DNA from: Urechis unicinctus
Lineage: Eukaryota > Annelida > Polychaeta > Xenopneusta > Urechidae
NCBI GenBank assembly: GCA_034190875.2
Contig: CM067348.1
Location: forward strand, 35,577,012 to 35,641,011
Reading direction: 5' to 3'
Length of the DNA: 64,000 nucleotides
Positions 42,201-53,135 of the stretch are shown one piece after another (position 1 is the first letter of the stretch; every line of letters begins with the position of its first letter). The position numbers were made by a program, and so were the translations under genes. The notes beneath the pieces are model-generated. The model searched no databases, was not told the DNA's origin, and saw nothing but the letters and a program-made list of their open reading frames with translations.

Positions 42201-44275
42201 TGACTGGTTGTAGTGCTTCCAAAGCAGACAGCTGTGTCCTCGCTGTCTCTCACACGGGGTTATTTTCAACTTATGAGCTCGCATTCGCCGTGTCGTTATG
42301 CATCTGGAGTCGGCTTATCTGAGCATTTGTATGTTTCTCTGCATAAAAGAAGGATCCAGCAGCTCATGTTGCGTCCTCAGAAAGCCGCACCTTCTCCCCC
42401 CAAAACCCCTGGTGGGATTTCACACGAACAAAATTCACTGAAGTGGAACGAAACTTGGGGCCTTTAAGGTCGGAGTGAACATACGGCCGAGTAGTGACGT
42501 GTCGCTGCTGGCGCTGGCTGGAGTTCCGCTGGGGTTTTGTAGAATGATCTAAGAGAGAGAAGCTTCGTTGGGCAGCGGATATAAGTTCGTTTGAAGTGGC
42601 TGCGTGTGTCACGTCGATTCTGATCCAGGTGAGAACTTAAATATCACTTATTGATTAACTCAGGTATGTGAGAATAGTTCATGACAGGCACCCGCTTGAG
42701 ATTTAGGGCCGTTATTGCCGTTTCCTGGTGTAGAAACTGCTCTATGTATTAGTGAGAACGCAGAATATAATATACAATATAAAATATGACTCGTCAGCTA
42801 AGTGGCACGCCCATCTGGCGCTTGTGGGGGTCTTCACCTGGCGGCAAGTTGTAGCATACGCGAAAGGAGGTAGCTTCGTGACTTCGTTTCCTGCAAAGCG
42901 AACCGTTTTGTTATTTCTGCATGTCCCTGGTGCATTGTGACGTAATAGAGCATTGGTGTACGCTAAGCGTGCAAGAGCTGGCGAAGGGGCGTCTCCTGCG
43001 TGAGGTGCGCTGTGGAGGAACGTGACGTTCATGGGTGGAGATCAGATGACGTAGTGATTACAGGTAGATAAGTTGACGTCGAATGTAATGTGGTTAGATT
43101 CGTGTTGGGTTTATTTTCGACAGCAGGTAATCACGAGGGTTAACATCTGGTCAAAAGTAATCAAGCTCCTGGGACAAAACTCCGTGGCACGGGCGCATCC
43201 AGGAAAGGTTTCATTCACCGAGGGAATTCCACGGGTCTTACAACAGAGAAGTGCAAGGTGTTGTTTAAGTTGTTATAAATCTCCAGTGTCTCCGGGTTAG
43301 AACACCTGATAGACCAACTTAGTAGCGACCAGGTCGAGTAACTATGCAATTCATTAATTCCATGAATTGTCACTCAAACTCCACTGTTTCGGATGTCGGG
43401 TCAACAACGTGTCACAATTGGTTATAAATCACGTCCCGTAAAAAAATAGCAATATGACTTGATACAGGACTTGAGAGTTGCAGGGGTCACCCTCTAATAT
43501 AGATATCATTCCCAGAAAAAGGAAATAGATCGATGAAATGTTATCGCTTGATAATTTTGATGATTTTGTTGTGAAATGCACGCTGAAAATGTGGATTGGA
43601 GATTGATCAATACTCACCACATTGGCTGTCAGTTAGCGGGGGGTCCTCACTGGCGTCCAGCCACTTGACCTGGGTGATGGAGGTGTGTGGAGTGATTGTG
43701 TCGACCTGGGTGATGAAGGTGTGTGGATTGAGATCTGGGTGATGAAAGTGTGTGGAGTGATTGAGTCGACCTGGGTGATGAAGGTGTGTGGAGTGTTTGT
43801 GTCGAGCCACAACCAACTTTCTAATGTCACCTGATTCTGCCCCTATATGTTATAACATGGTACAACCAGCTATTTCACCAATACACAACTGAACCAACAT
43901 GCCATTATAGGGGCTTCACATTCTCAGGTTGCCGTCGCGGCCGCCTTGCGCGATTCTGATTTCCAACCGGTAGTAGGGGCATGTTTTTCCGAAACGCAAA
44001 AGCAATACACAACGCGGAACGAATAGATTTAAGCTGTGGTGAATATTCGTTGTTTTATGTTTGATATTGGTGTTAGTTAGGCAATTGTTTAAGAATATCG
44101 TTCTATAGACTATATAGACTGCGCGGAAGCAACCATGCCCAGGTTCACTTACGCCGTAGTGGACTGCAAGGCCCATGTTCGCAAGAAAACGACAAAACAC
44201 CCGTGGATGACAGTAAAGTTTCCGTCAGTTGTATTACTGACGTGACAAGTATATAGACTGTGTAATTGCAATTAC
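42201..44275. other. Mostly non-coding; possible 5' UTR exon and a small repeat
   Basis: A strong donor CCAG|GTGAGA after 42629 follows a GC-richer stretch and could end a 5' UTR exon of a plus-strand gene, perhaps the one at 47349; this is inference only. 43650-43805 is a degenerate 35-bp repeat (GACCTGGGTGATGAAGGTGT). No coding exon is supported. Confidence 0.35.
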
Positions 44276-44881
44276 CAGGCATCAGAATACGTGCGACATG
44301 TCTCATCATCAGGCGGTATTGCTGGATTAGACTTAGCATTGGTATTGAAGTCAGCAAACATCATGGCCACAACATGTTTGCAACCACCATCATCTCTGCA
44401 AAGAAAGATGAGAAAATAAATAACATACTTTTGATCGTTCTTCCACCAAACCACAACACCACATAAAACAAAACACAAATTTAATAAGTCAGCAAGTCTC
44501 TAAAGGTATTTATACATATTTATAAGGTGTGTGACATATCTGTATTAAACTTTCTTGGGTTAAATATTCTAATTATATAAATTAAAATTACCCTGTGTAC
44601 TCATATCCAGCAGACTCTATGGTTCAAGATGGGGAGAGGAGAAGCCATACATTGTACGGCTGCTCAGACTGGCACTGCTCCCTCACACATTTCCCCCTCA
44701 GATAACACCTACAATGATTCAGGGATTTATATTCAACTGCATGTATGTGTCTGTTGAGGAACAGCTGATATCCCCTTTCGCTTTGAAATGATGCCACCCT
44801 GCTAGGACTCCATTTGCACTTGGTCATCGAATGAATAAGACAGTAAGCCTCAGTAAGCTCAGGTGCATTTGACATGTCGGC
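44276..44881 (-). pseudogene. SWIM-type zinc-finger protein remnant
   Basis: Two minus-strand exons (44592-44881 and 44276-44395) with good splice sites and agreeing phase. The first reads through RGYQLFLNRHIHAVEYKS, CYLRGKCVREQC and QPYNVWLLLS, a pattern familiar from invertebrate proteins with a C-terminal SWIM zinc finger (often joined to YqaJ-type nuclease domains). The second carries the C-x-H half, GGCKHVVAMMFADF, then a DETC...W motif. Two defects stand out: an in-frame TGA 7 codons after the NVW motif, and Tyr in place of both Cys of the expected CxC (SAGYEY). Zinc binding would be lost. Upstream exons were not found. Family assignment is from pattern memory and is moderate; the pseudogene call follows from the stop and the lost ligands. 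Confidence 0.6.
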
Positions 44882-45599
44882 CTGCCATGCAGAAAGTTTG
44901 TTGGGATCTTGGAAATTGACTTACTGACGATCTATGCTAACAGTTCTTCATTCATTGTATATATTCTCTCCGTCATCTTCTCACAATATTTACGGTGCTG
45001 CAGGCATTTCTTACTTATTCTACGAGCTCAGTTTTCTTTTCTCGAGCAAGGGATTCCCCTATCTTTGAGGAAAGTTTTCAGCTGGGGTAATTTCCACTAA
45101 GAAGGGGACAGTGACGACATGGTGCAGCAACAGTGAATGCTGCTGTGTTTGCAGAATACTCTCTAGACGACTGGAGATGAATGTAGTTGGCAACATTTTG
45201 GATCACTATTTTGTGATAATCTCTTTGTTTGAGAACTGTTTGAAATGTGCTCGTTGCTAGGTGACAGCGTTCAGATGAACTTAAGAGAAGTTCAGAATAC
45301 GCTTGACACCTTCAGCCTGACGTCTTTGATGTCCTTTACAGCTATAGAAATACGCAACAAGAATGCGCACAACAACGCAAAAACTTAAAACAGCAACTGG
45401 TAAAGCGTGAACAAAGTGTTGACAGCTTGACAGGCAGAGAACATGCCCTCAGTTCCGGTAAAAATCGCTGTGCGCGACGGTGGCCCTCCTAGCGGCCGCG
45501 ACGGATTCCCGAGAATATGAAGGCGACTATTCTTGCATGTTAACTGCAGGTCCGCGAGCCTTTTTTCCAGAAACTTTACCATCTTATCAGCTACACAAT

Positions 45600-45925
45600 C
45601 AGGGGCGTAGCCAGCGATACGCACTTACGCACGTACGTAACATCAATTTGAAAAGTGAAAAAATAAATATGGCCAAAAAGGGCATCCAAGTGTCTGGAAC
45701 TGTAGATTTATCTCCCGTCTGTGCCGGGGGTGGGGGGGGTGGGGGGTGGTTGGGGGTGTAGTTAGAGCGATGAGGCTTGATCACTCTCTCCGACTGTCTC
45801 ATTACTGGGCGTATAGGGGTTGATCCGAAACCCTAAAAGGATATCAATAGTACCCCAGGGTCTTGGGTAGATTTTTGAGATGACCTTCTTGAGGTAACAT
45901 TCCTTCAAGCCTGGCTACGTCCCTG
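45600..45925. mobile_element. hAT-like MITE, 326 bp
   Basis: Inverted ends CAGGGGCGTAGCCAG on the left and CTGGCTACGTCCCTG on the right. The terminal CAGGG(G)CGTAGCCAG type is common among hAT-derived non-autonomous elements. The flanking 8-mers do not match, so no target duplication supports it. Confidence 0.55.
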
Positions 45926-47086
45926 GCGATGATTATATTTCATACATGAGACAGGGGCATACAGAGCATGTTCACACAATGGCTGGACGCGTGGACACCA
46001 CGTGGAAGCCTGGTGCCATGGACGACGTCGTTACGTCAGATTGACGACAGTACGTGATCAGCAGTCGTACACGGGTAGAGTTAACAGGATCAAGGGTTGG
46101 GGGGGGGGGGGGCATTGACGCAAATGCTTCTCTAATGACAAGGAAACACGATGCTACTTTAGTGGAGGAGGAACTCTGGTTAATTGGGGATTAATTAACA
46201 TACAATCTATATGAGGAATCATCTGATGTAATCGATAACTTGAAACAAAGACGGGGACCATTATTTGCAATTGCCGATTGTAGTCCTCACTGAAGGATCG
46301 CCTCTGGGATACCCAGAATTGTCTCATGTCAAGTTTACTCATTCATCAGTACTGCCTCGTTCTCGCGCTGACCTACTTCTTTTTTTGTCACGTGACCTGC
46401 ACCGCCTGAGCAGTTTGGGAAAGGAGTCGTCAGTTTATTTCGAAAGAAAGGGAGAAAGTTAAATGACCCAGAATATGAAAAAACAACTACACAAACCACC
46501 TTCAACAATGTTATGCAGACTTGACTGTGCCGTTGACCTGTCCTTCCTATGGCGCTGTTTTCTTTTCGTTAAATCATGAGCCACGGATGCCGATATTGGG
46601 TTGTTGTCAATTATTTCCAGGTAACACCAAAGTCGACCCCAAACTAGGAACATACACAATATAACTTTTGTTTGAGTGTAAACAAAATAAGGCAACGTGT
46701 GCCAAGTAGGTCGGCGTGATTCACGAGCAGAACGTTGTGCTCAAATATAAAAAGCTTAGGGTTTTTGTGAGAATATAGGTGGTTTGATTTAGCCCTGATC
46801 GATAACAGTGAACTATTTGGATCCCAAATGGTTGTATACTTGTGGAGGTGGTGTAGTCCATCGACTGTCTATGCGTCAAAAGTAGACACCCGTACGGAAT
46901 TGGTGCCATAGCATTTTGAGATATAGCCTCAAATGAATGTCAATACATATCTGTACGCGTGGAGGATCGTATGAAATTTTACCTCTTTGCATAGAACCTC
47001 AATTTATCAAGAAAATTGTAGCATTTTGTCGGACTTTTGCCTTGGTAGTCGATTGACACTTTTGGTCCATTAGACCATTCAATCAT

Positions 47087-47288
47087 TGCGCATGCGTGCA
47101 CTTCGGTGACTAGTCGGTGAACTTCATCTAGCAGCTCTGAACGCGGTGCAAAACGCTCGGAAGCCTAACATCGGTAAATAGTTCATCTAGTCGTGTGACG
47201 CTCGGAAGCCTAACACAGGGATGTAATAGATCAGTAGCCTTTTGACGCTCGGAAGCCGAGCGCCTGTTTATCTAGCTGCTTTATGGTG
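47087..47288 (+). promoter_or_regulatory. NRF1-like site and candidate 5' UTR exon of the orphan gene
   Basis: TGCGCATGCGTGCA (47087-47100) is one base from the NRF1 consensus. Downstream, GACGCTCGGAAGCC-type words occur three times (about 47151, 47201 and 47241). The stretch ends in a donor-like TTTATG|GTGAGA at 47288, about 60 bases before the acceptor at 47347-47349. It looks like a short 5' UTR exon plus mini-intron. Confidence 0.4.
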
Positions 47289-47348
47289 AGAACTATACTG
47301 TGTTGAGTTCTATATGTTCAATCATGACCTCTGTTTTATTTCCACCAG

Positions 47349-47682
47349 GGCCATCAGTAACGGAGGTGGTAGTGCCACATTGAAGGACCAAGTCAGTGAC
47401 GAGTCTGAAATGGCGTCAGGCGGAGATGCGCGGGGTGTTATGGATCAGTGTATTGAGGTAGTCAAATCAGGCTCGGGCAAAAACAGTCTCCAAAGAAGCA
47501 GTTCGTACTCCTTCCCAACAGAGGCCGATTTCTCGTCGTCTGTCTCGCGAGAAGTGCATCGGCTTCTCTGTCTCCTAGGCGCCGAGAACGAACAAGTTGG
47601 TCACATGGAAAATCGCAAATACATCTTGATGCGAAGTAACGCCTGCTCGTTCATGTACCTGGCGCCAACGGCGTCCACTTGA
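47349..47682 (+). CDS. Unrecognised small protein, single or last coding exon
   Basis: An acceptor (TTTCCACCAG, ending about 47349) opens a frame to the TGA at 47680-47682. The first ATG after the acceptor is 47410 (AAATGG context), giving 90 residues. The protein is Ser-rich in the middle (QRSSSYSFPTEADFSSS), followed by a helix-like REVHRLLCLLGAENEQ and a basic MENRKYILMRSN. No signal peptide or membrane helix. Codon use and the splice/promoter context look genic. I do not recognise the family, so no function is proposed. A conserved upstream exon could extend the frame at its 5' end. Confidence 0.45.
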
Positions 47683-50414
47683 ACGTAACTCAGTCAACGC
47701 CGTCTAACTCATCTTCGTCTGTCTCAGTTTGTCACAAAATCGGCTGATTTGTCTAGCGCTCTGTTGTCTCTCAAAATAGACACCGTTTTGTTGCCATGGC
47801 GTCACCATGGAAGCTTGTGATAATAATCAGCTCGTTCATTGTTGTTATTTTGTAATTATTTCTTTTCCGTTATTTCGCTCATGTTAGCGTGTCGGATGTA
47901 GCTTTCCAATGGCAATACTGAATTACGCAAAGCGGTTTATGTATACATTTGTAAAATTGATGGATGTATATAAATGTTTGTTATGTGTTGAAATACAATC
48001 ATCATATTATGATCCGTTGTTACGTCACCTTCGTTTATGAAATTACAAAACGCGACAATTACCCCGATTATGGTTGCCTATTTTCCCATACTGAGAAAAT
48101 AAGGGATGTAAACTAAGCCTTGACAAACAACAGTCCTCGCATGACGCACGATATAATACAGCGTCTGGTGTAACCAGGTTAGCGTCTGTAGAGAGGGCGG
48201 GGCTTCCGTTGTCTGACCAATCAGCGGGTTTGACGCGGCGCATTGTCATTCTAAGCGTGCAATGAATTACGTAAACTTGTAATTGGGTTCTTTGGTTGGC
48301 GAATTTTTGATAATCACTTGTTATCAAAAGCAACAGTATCAACAGTTATCCATAAGATTCAATCTGGATCGACCTCAAGGCACTAAGAAGCCAGGGACAG
48401 AGATGGCAACGTTCATTATCTTCCTCCAGAACTGAATGTGGCTTTTGTAGCCCACCATCATCTGCTGGTTGAGTGTTCTTTCACCCCCAAAAACGCATAC
48501 ATACACACATACACTTACGAACACATACACCCAACACCTCTCCATCCCTCCCAAAAGTTTAAGTTAGATTTACAACCTTTAGGCCACTCGGGACATGAAA
48601 ACTAAACCAATTTAGGCTAATGAAATTCACCCCTTTTCACTCGTACCAGATTAATTGTTGTCCAATTTACGTAAACCTTTTGAATCCCTTCAGGTCAATG
48701 TTCCGAACGGGTCAGTTTCCAAATTATATAGTTCCGGTTTAGCAAATCCAACCCTTTGATGAAAACATTCGAATCCCGTCAATTCCCTTAACAATTGACT
48801 TGCCCCGTTTGATCTCCAATTAAAGCTCTTGATAATTACAAGACAGTCCGAATGACCCCAAGCCCCCGATTAACCAATCACAGCTCACCACATCAAGCCA
48901 CCCCCATCTTTCACTATAAATACGACAGCATCAGACACACAAAAGGTATTCCACAAGATAATTCCACAAGAAATCATATACAGTATTCCAGAGACATATT
49001 CATCCCACAACAAGATACCAGAATCAGAACCCGAGCGTGCCAGCCAGCAGAGACGAATAAAGAAGCAGAGACGAATAAAGAAAATAGAAATTCATATAAA
49101 GTCTCGGGAATTATTTAGCAGGACATCAGCCCTCAGCTACCTACAATCACGTCGGCGACCAAACTTATCGTTCTCGTCGCCCATCACCATCCCGACACGA
49201 ACACGGTGACCCAACCGGTCATAGTTCAATCAGCGATAGGCCTATCACAAACGTTATTCTACCTGTCAGGACCATAGGTAGATCTTATCGGTGATGACCC
49301 ACCAAGCAAATCATTCTATTATCTAAGATCTTAACTCTCCCTATCAGATGATGGAATTCCACTTCGAGGAAATAGGATTGTAATCTTCACAAACTTACAA
49401 AGAGATGGGTGAAACCATCTTAATCCGGACATCAAGGACCAAAGCTTTATCTCCAGCGAACCAAAGTCTGGTTTCCGGGATTTGACCGCATGATTGAAGA
49501 AGAAGTTTCACAAAGTCTTCAGCGCCATCTTGAAACACCAAACTAGCCGCTGGTAATGACACCCAACAAATGGAAAAACCAAGCATGGAGTTTGCTTGAC
49601 CATTATCAGTGGCAGAGTGCCTCATGGTAGATGTGGTTCCCTCTACATCTGACGGACGACCTCTTACGTTATCAGGAGATATCTCGTAACAGAGGTGGTT
49701 CCCTGTACACCTGATGGAAGACTTCTTACGTTATAAGGAGATATCTCGAGATCGATGTGGTTCACTGTTCCTCTAATAAATTAGCGATTCCCGAGTATGA
49801 GGAAATAAATTCTTCCCATGTGTTGAAACAGCGCGACAAGCAGGCATGAGGCAGTATGCGACCGCTCTCAATCTCCAAGAAAAACCAAACCTATCCTCTT
49901 CTCCTGTAAGGATGGAAGTTAGCAATTAGATGCGGAAGTCGACCTCGTTGTTACATTAAAGGTGTATGACATAGAATGATAACTTCCCTTTAATATACTC
50001 GCGCTGCACCAGGTACTTACAACCACACTGAATCACACATACGCGCGCGCCCTCGTCGACTGGGGCGATCAGTCCTACAAGGGCGCTTGAAAACGATAAC
50101 ACAACATAAAGGGTATTTCTTACACCCATTAACACCGGACATTTATCGTTTATCACCATCAAAATGTTTTGTAATACTGTCACAGGGCCGCGCCCGCAAC
50201 CCACTGTCGTGGATCATTTATCTAAAATATGCGGTTGCAGAGAAAACCTTCAAGCCCTACCTCCTGAACACCCTACAAACTTCATACCATGAGGAACGCG
50301 ATACGCGTGCCCTCATTGGTCAACTAATTAAAGGCTTTAAGCCTCAACCCTAACTACACAGTGGCTGCCCGCCAACTTAGACAGTTCCGAGCAAGCCCTC
50401 AACCAAGCAGCATC
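47683..50414. other. Intergenic, no recognised gene
   Basis: No variant polyadenylation signal stands out after the orphan gene beyond an AATACA near 47992. A 75-bp tandem repeat of about two and a half copies (GATGTGGTTCCCTCTACATC, then GGAGATATCTCG) lies at 49627-49780. Open frames of 60-90 codons here have no recognisable homology. Confidence 0.45.
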
Positions 50415-50574
50415 TTCTGGTATCTCCTCCTACAATAGTCTTCAGGCACACCTTTCGGCAGTCATCAAAAGAACCTTAAACTGAATAAAGAGAAGTTTAT
50501 ATTTCGGCCCCCTACAACGTCGTTGACTTGTTTCTACAACAACACATAGCCATCAAGAGAATATAGCCACAACA
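50415..50574 (+). repeat. Left direct repeat (putative 5' LTR)
   Basis: Contains a possible AATAAA (in TGAATAAAGAG) within the repeat, as expected for LTR polyadenylation, and ends in CACAACA before the primer-like site. It retains AGGCACACCTTT-type bases that the right copy lacks. Confidence 0.55.
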
Positions 50575-52987
50575 TCTGGTGGAGAATCCATTCTTTCCTC
50601 GTTATCTTTCTGTAAGTACATTTGTATTTCACTTAATTCCCCTAATCAGCTGTTTCTGTCAATCAGGTTAAATTTATATGAACATTTCGCTTAAATTCGA
50701 AAATTAGAGATTTGCTTAATATTTTTCTATTTCCCGTGAGAGCTGGTAAATTGCTGATGCTTGTTTGGAACCCAAAGTTAACTTTGAGTTGTAGCTGTGA
50801 TGTTGCTAAACGGGCGCATCCCATGAACGCTCCTATCACTCGTTATACTCACAATACAGTCATTTTATCTCGTCTGACCTCTATGACTGTACACGTTGTG
50901 ATAACTTTCTGTTGCTAAACGTTGTGCTTTCTCTTGGAAGATGTGTTATAATGTGTATTGTGGTGTTTATGTACATGCTAATATGAGTATGTGTAATGCG
51001 TATGCTTTTGGTATTTCCGTGTTCTTGTCAGATGCGATTCCCGCACTGGTTCCCGAACGCTATACACTTTTGAAACAACCCCTCTTGTTCAGTAAAGCGC
51101 CGATGAGCACAGATTCAATATCTGTTTATTGTTCAGCTTTCAAAATAAGCTTACTGTTGTTTTAGTCTGTTGGGTGTCCCGACTGATTGTTAATAGTTTA
51201 ATTGACTGTAATGGGAATGGTGTAAATGTATGTTCAGACACTGTGACTCTGTATAAACACATGTCCTTTGTGACCACCCGCATCGGCATACGACTCCGTT
51301 GGGGACAGGCCCGCTGTTTTGTTTGTACTTAAAATTTGTCTAGGGATTACCGCGCTAATTGGCTAATTGCGTAACAGCTTGCATTTTCCTTTCAAACTGG
51401 TTTACGCCACAGCTTTAACTGACCTTCTTCACTTAATCGCCTTGTCTGTCTTCTCTCGTTTCTTTGTGTGTGCTTGCTAAGAGTTTCAGCAGCAAGGGAC
51501 CACTAGCTTGTAGTGTAGCGACGGATCGGTAAGATAACGCAACTACAGTATTGGTCGACTCCAGTGTAATTACAGATCAGCACCTGAAATACGTTGGCCT
51601 TCCCTGAACTCAAGTTAAGTTTTCATGCATAACTATCATCTCATCAGCACGACAACTAAATACTTGAGAATAATGTTTTATTAAAATTAATCATTGATTA
51701 ACTTGCGCTCATAATTCCCAATGGTTTGTGAATCGAATTCATCTGGGTTTATGCTTTATGGTCGAAAGGTTAGAAAGTCAGGTACATGCTAAGTAGGTAT
51801 ATGGGACTCATGTAGCACTTGGAATGCTGGTCCACGCTTCAGTGCTAACATATAACCTAGGACTAAGTTAATGCATTTGTCAATATGACGCGGAAAGCGT
51901 CACTGTCATTGCTTTATGTAAAAATAAACAGTATTTTCTCTGTATTTCTCTAAATGTTACTTGTAACCTACCGGTTACTTAAGCCATTTATGTGTGAGTG
52001 TGTCGATAGGTCATCTCCAGGCTAACACTTCCGGACTACGGGATGTCCCCCCAGTTTGTGACTCATACCCATGGGATGAAGCTTTTCCGGTACTACCGTC
52101 TGTCTATATGGGTTTCCAGTCATAGGGTTGCGATGTACATGTCCCTATGACTGTTGGCAATGACATTGATAACCCCTTTATTCAGTTGGAGACACCCGTC
52201 CCACGTAAATGCGCGTTCCAGACAGACTTGGACGCGCGGGAAGCAGCACGCCTACTCGCTACGCTACCGTGGCTATCTGTAACCCCCAGGGACTGATACG
52301 CCGGTAACAGCGTTTTGGTTACTTCACATAACAACTGCCGCAGTTAGTCGATACAGGCATGAGTGCTGTAGTTGGCAGTCAAGCCGGGTCATGTAGGTGG
52401 ACAGAGGTTACCTACGCGTCTGCTCACGTTTGTGAAGACGCCCAGGATGCACCCACAGATCACAAACCAGGGCTCACATCATGCATATTCCAGATCGACC
52501 AGTGTGAATTTGACTATCATCGCACCAGTTCTTTCTACTTTGGCGTTCACTCTTACCAGTCAACTTGCTTTCTTGTAAATTGCTTTTTGCTCTAGCGCAT
52601 CGGCATTTTCGTGGACTGATAACATATCCTCATTAGCAACCAAGTCATCAATGGACAGCATTAGACCTACATTACAGTCAATAGCTTAGAATTCTTCCTC
52701 TACAACTCACTTATCTTTTATTTCCGTGTTTCTTCTAAATTATTTAATCGACTTTATTATCTCACCATAAGCTGTCGCATTGTATGTATTCGATTGGCAT
52801 GTATATTGCATGTTTTATCATCTTATCATCAATCACCACTCATCATGTATATATACGATAATGTGTCAGTGAGGAGAGTACACTTCTCAGCCGGTCTGGA
52901 GCATTATAAGGTAAAACTCACCTCCCCCTCCACTGGAGTTGGGTTGGGTGGCCTGCTCGCGGCAACTCTTTAACTCGTATATATATA

Positions 52988-53135
52988 TTCTGGTATCTCC
53001 TCCTACAATAGTCTTTCGGCAGTCATCAAAAGAACCTTAAACTGAATAAAGAGAAGTTTATATTTCGGCCCCCTACAACGTCGTTGACTTGTTTCTACAA
53101 CAACACATAGCCATCAAGAGAATATAGCCACAACA
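52988..53135 (+). repeat. Right direct repeat (putative 3' LTR)
   Basis: Same sequence as the left copy apart from a short deletion. Preceded by TATATATATATTC, not by a polypurine tract. Confidence 0.55.

Larger units (their letters stand above)
44882..47348. other. Intergenic with one small MITE-like element
   Basis: No exon recognised. It contains the element at 45600-45925, G-runs near 45725-45750 and 46095-46112, and the promoter-like stretch before the orphan gene. Confidence 0.5.
50415..53135 (+). mobile_element. Candidate non-autonomous LTR retrotransposon (TRIM-like)
   Basis: Two direct repeats of about 150 bp, 50415-50574 and 52988-53135, are identical except for a 12-base gap. They run from TGGTATCTCCTCC to AGCCACAACA (TG...CA ends). 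Two bases after the left copy comes TGGTGGAGAATCC (50577-50589), which has the form of a tRNA-primer binding site. The 2.4-kb interior has no gag-pol-like frame. A polypurine tract and a target-site duplication are not evident, so this may instead be a plain segmental duplication. Confidence 0.5.

Noticed and set aside
44135-44245. Plus-strand 36-codon frame beginning MPRFTYAVVDCKAHVRK, faintly like a THAP domain start
   Set aside because: It lacks the required C2CH ligands, stops early and overlaps the SWIM remnant region on the other strand.
48760-48790. TTCGAATCCC, like a tRNA B box
   Set aside because: No matching A box, acceptor stem or anticodon arm at the right distance, so no tRNA gene is called.
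50087-50353. 88-codon frame (GRARNPLSWIIYLKYAVAEK) before the LTR-like repeat
   Set aside because: No recognisable domain, no splice or promoter context; cannot be told from chance.
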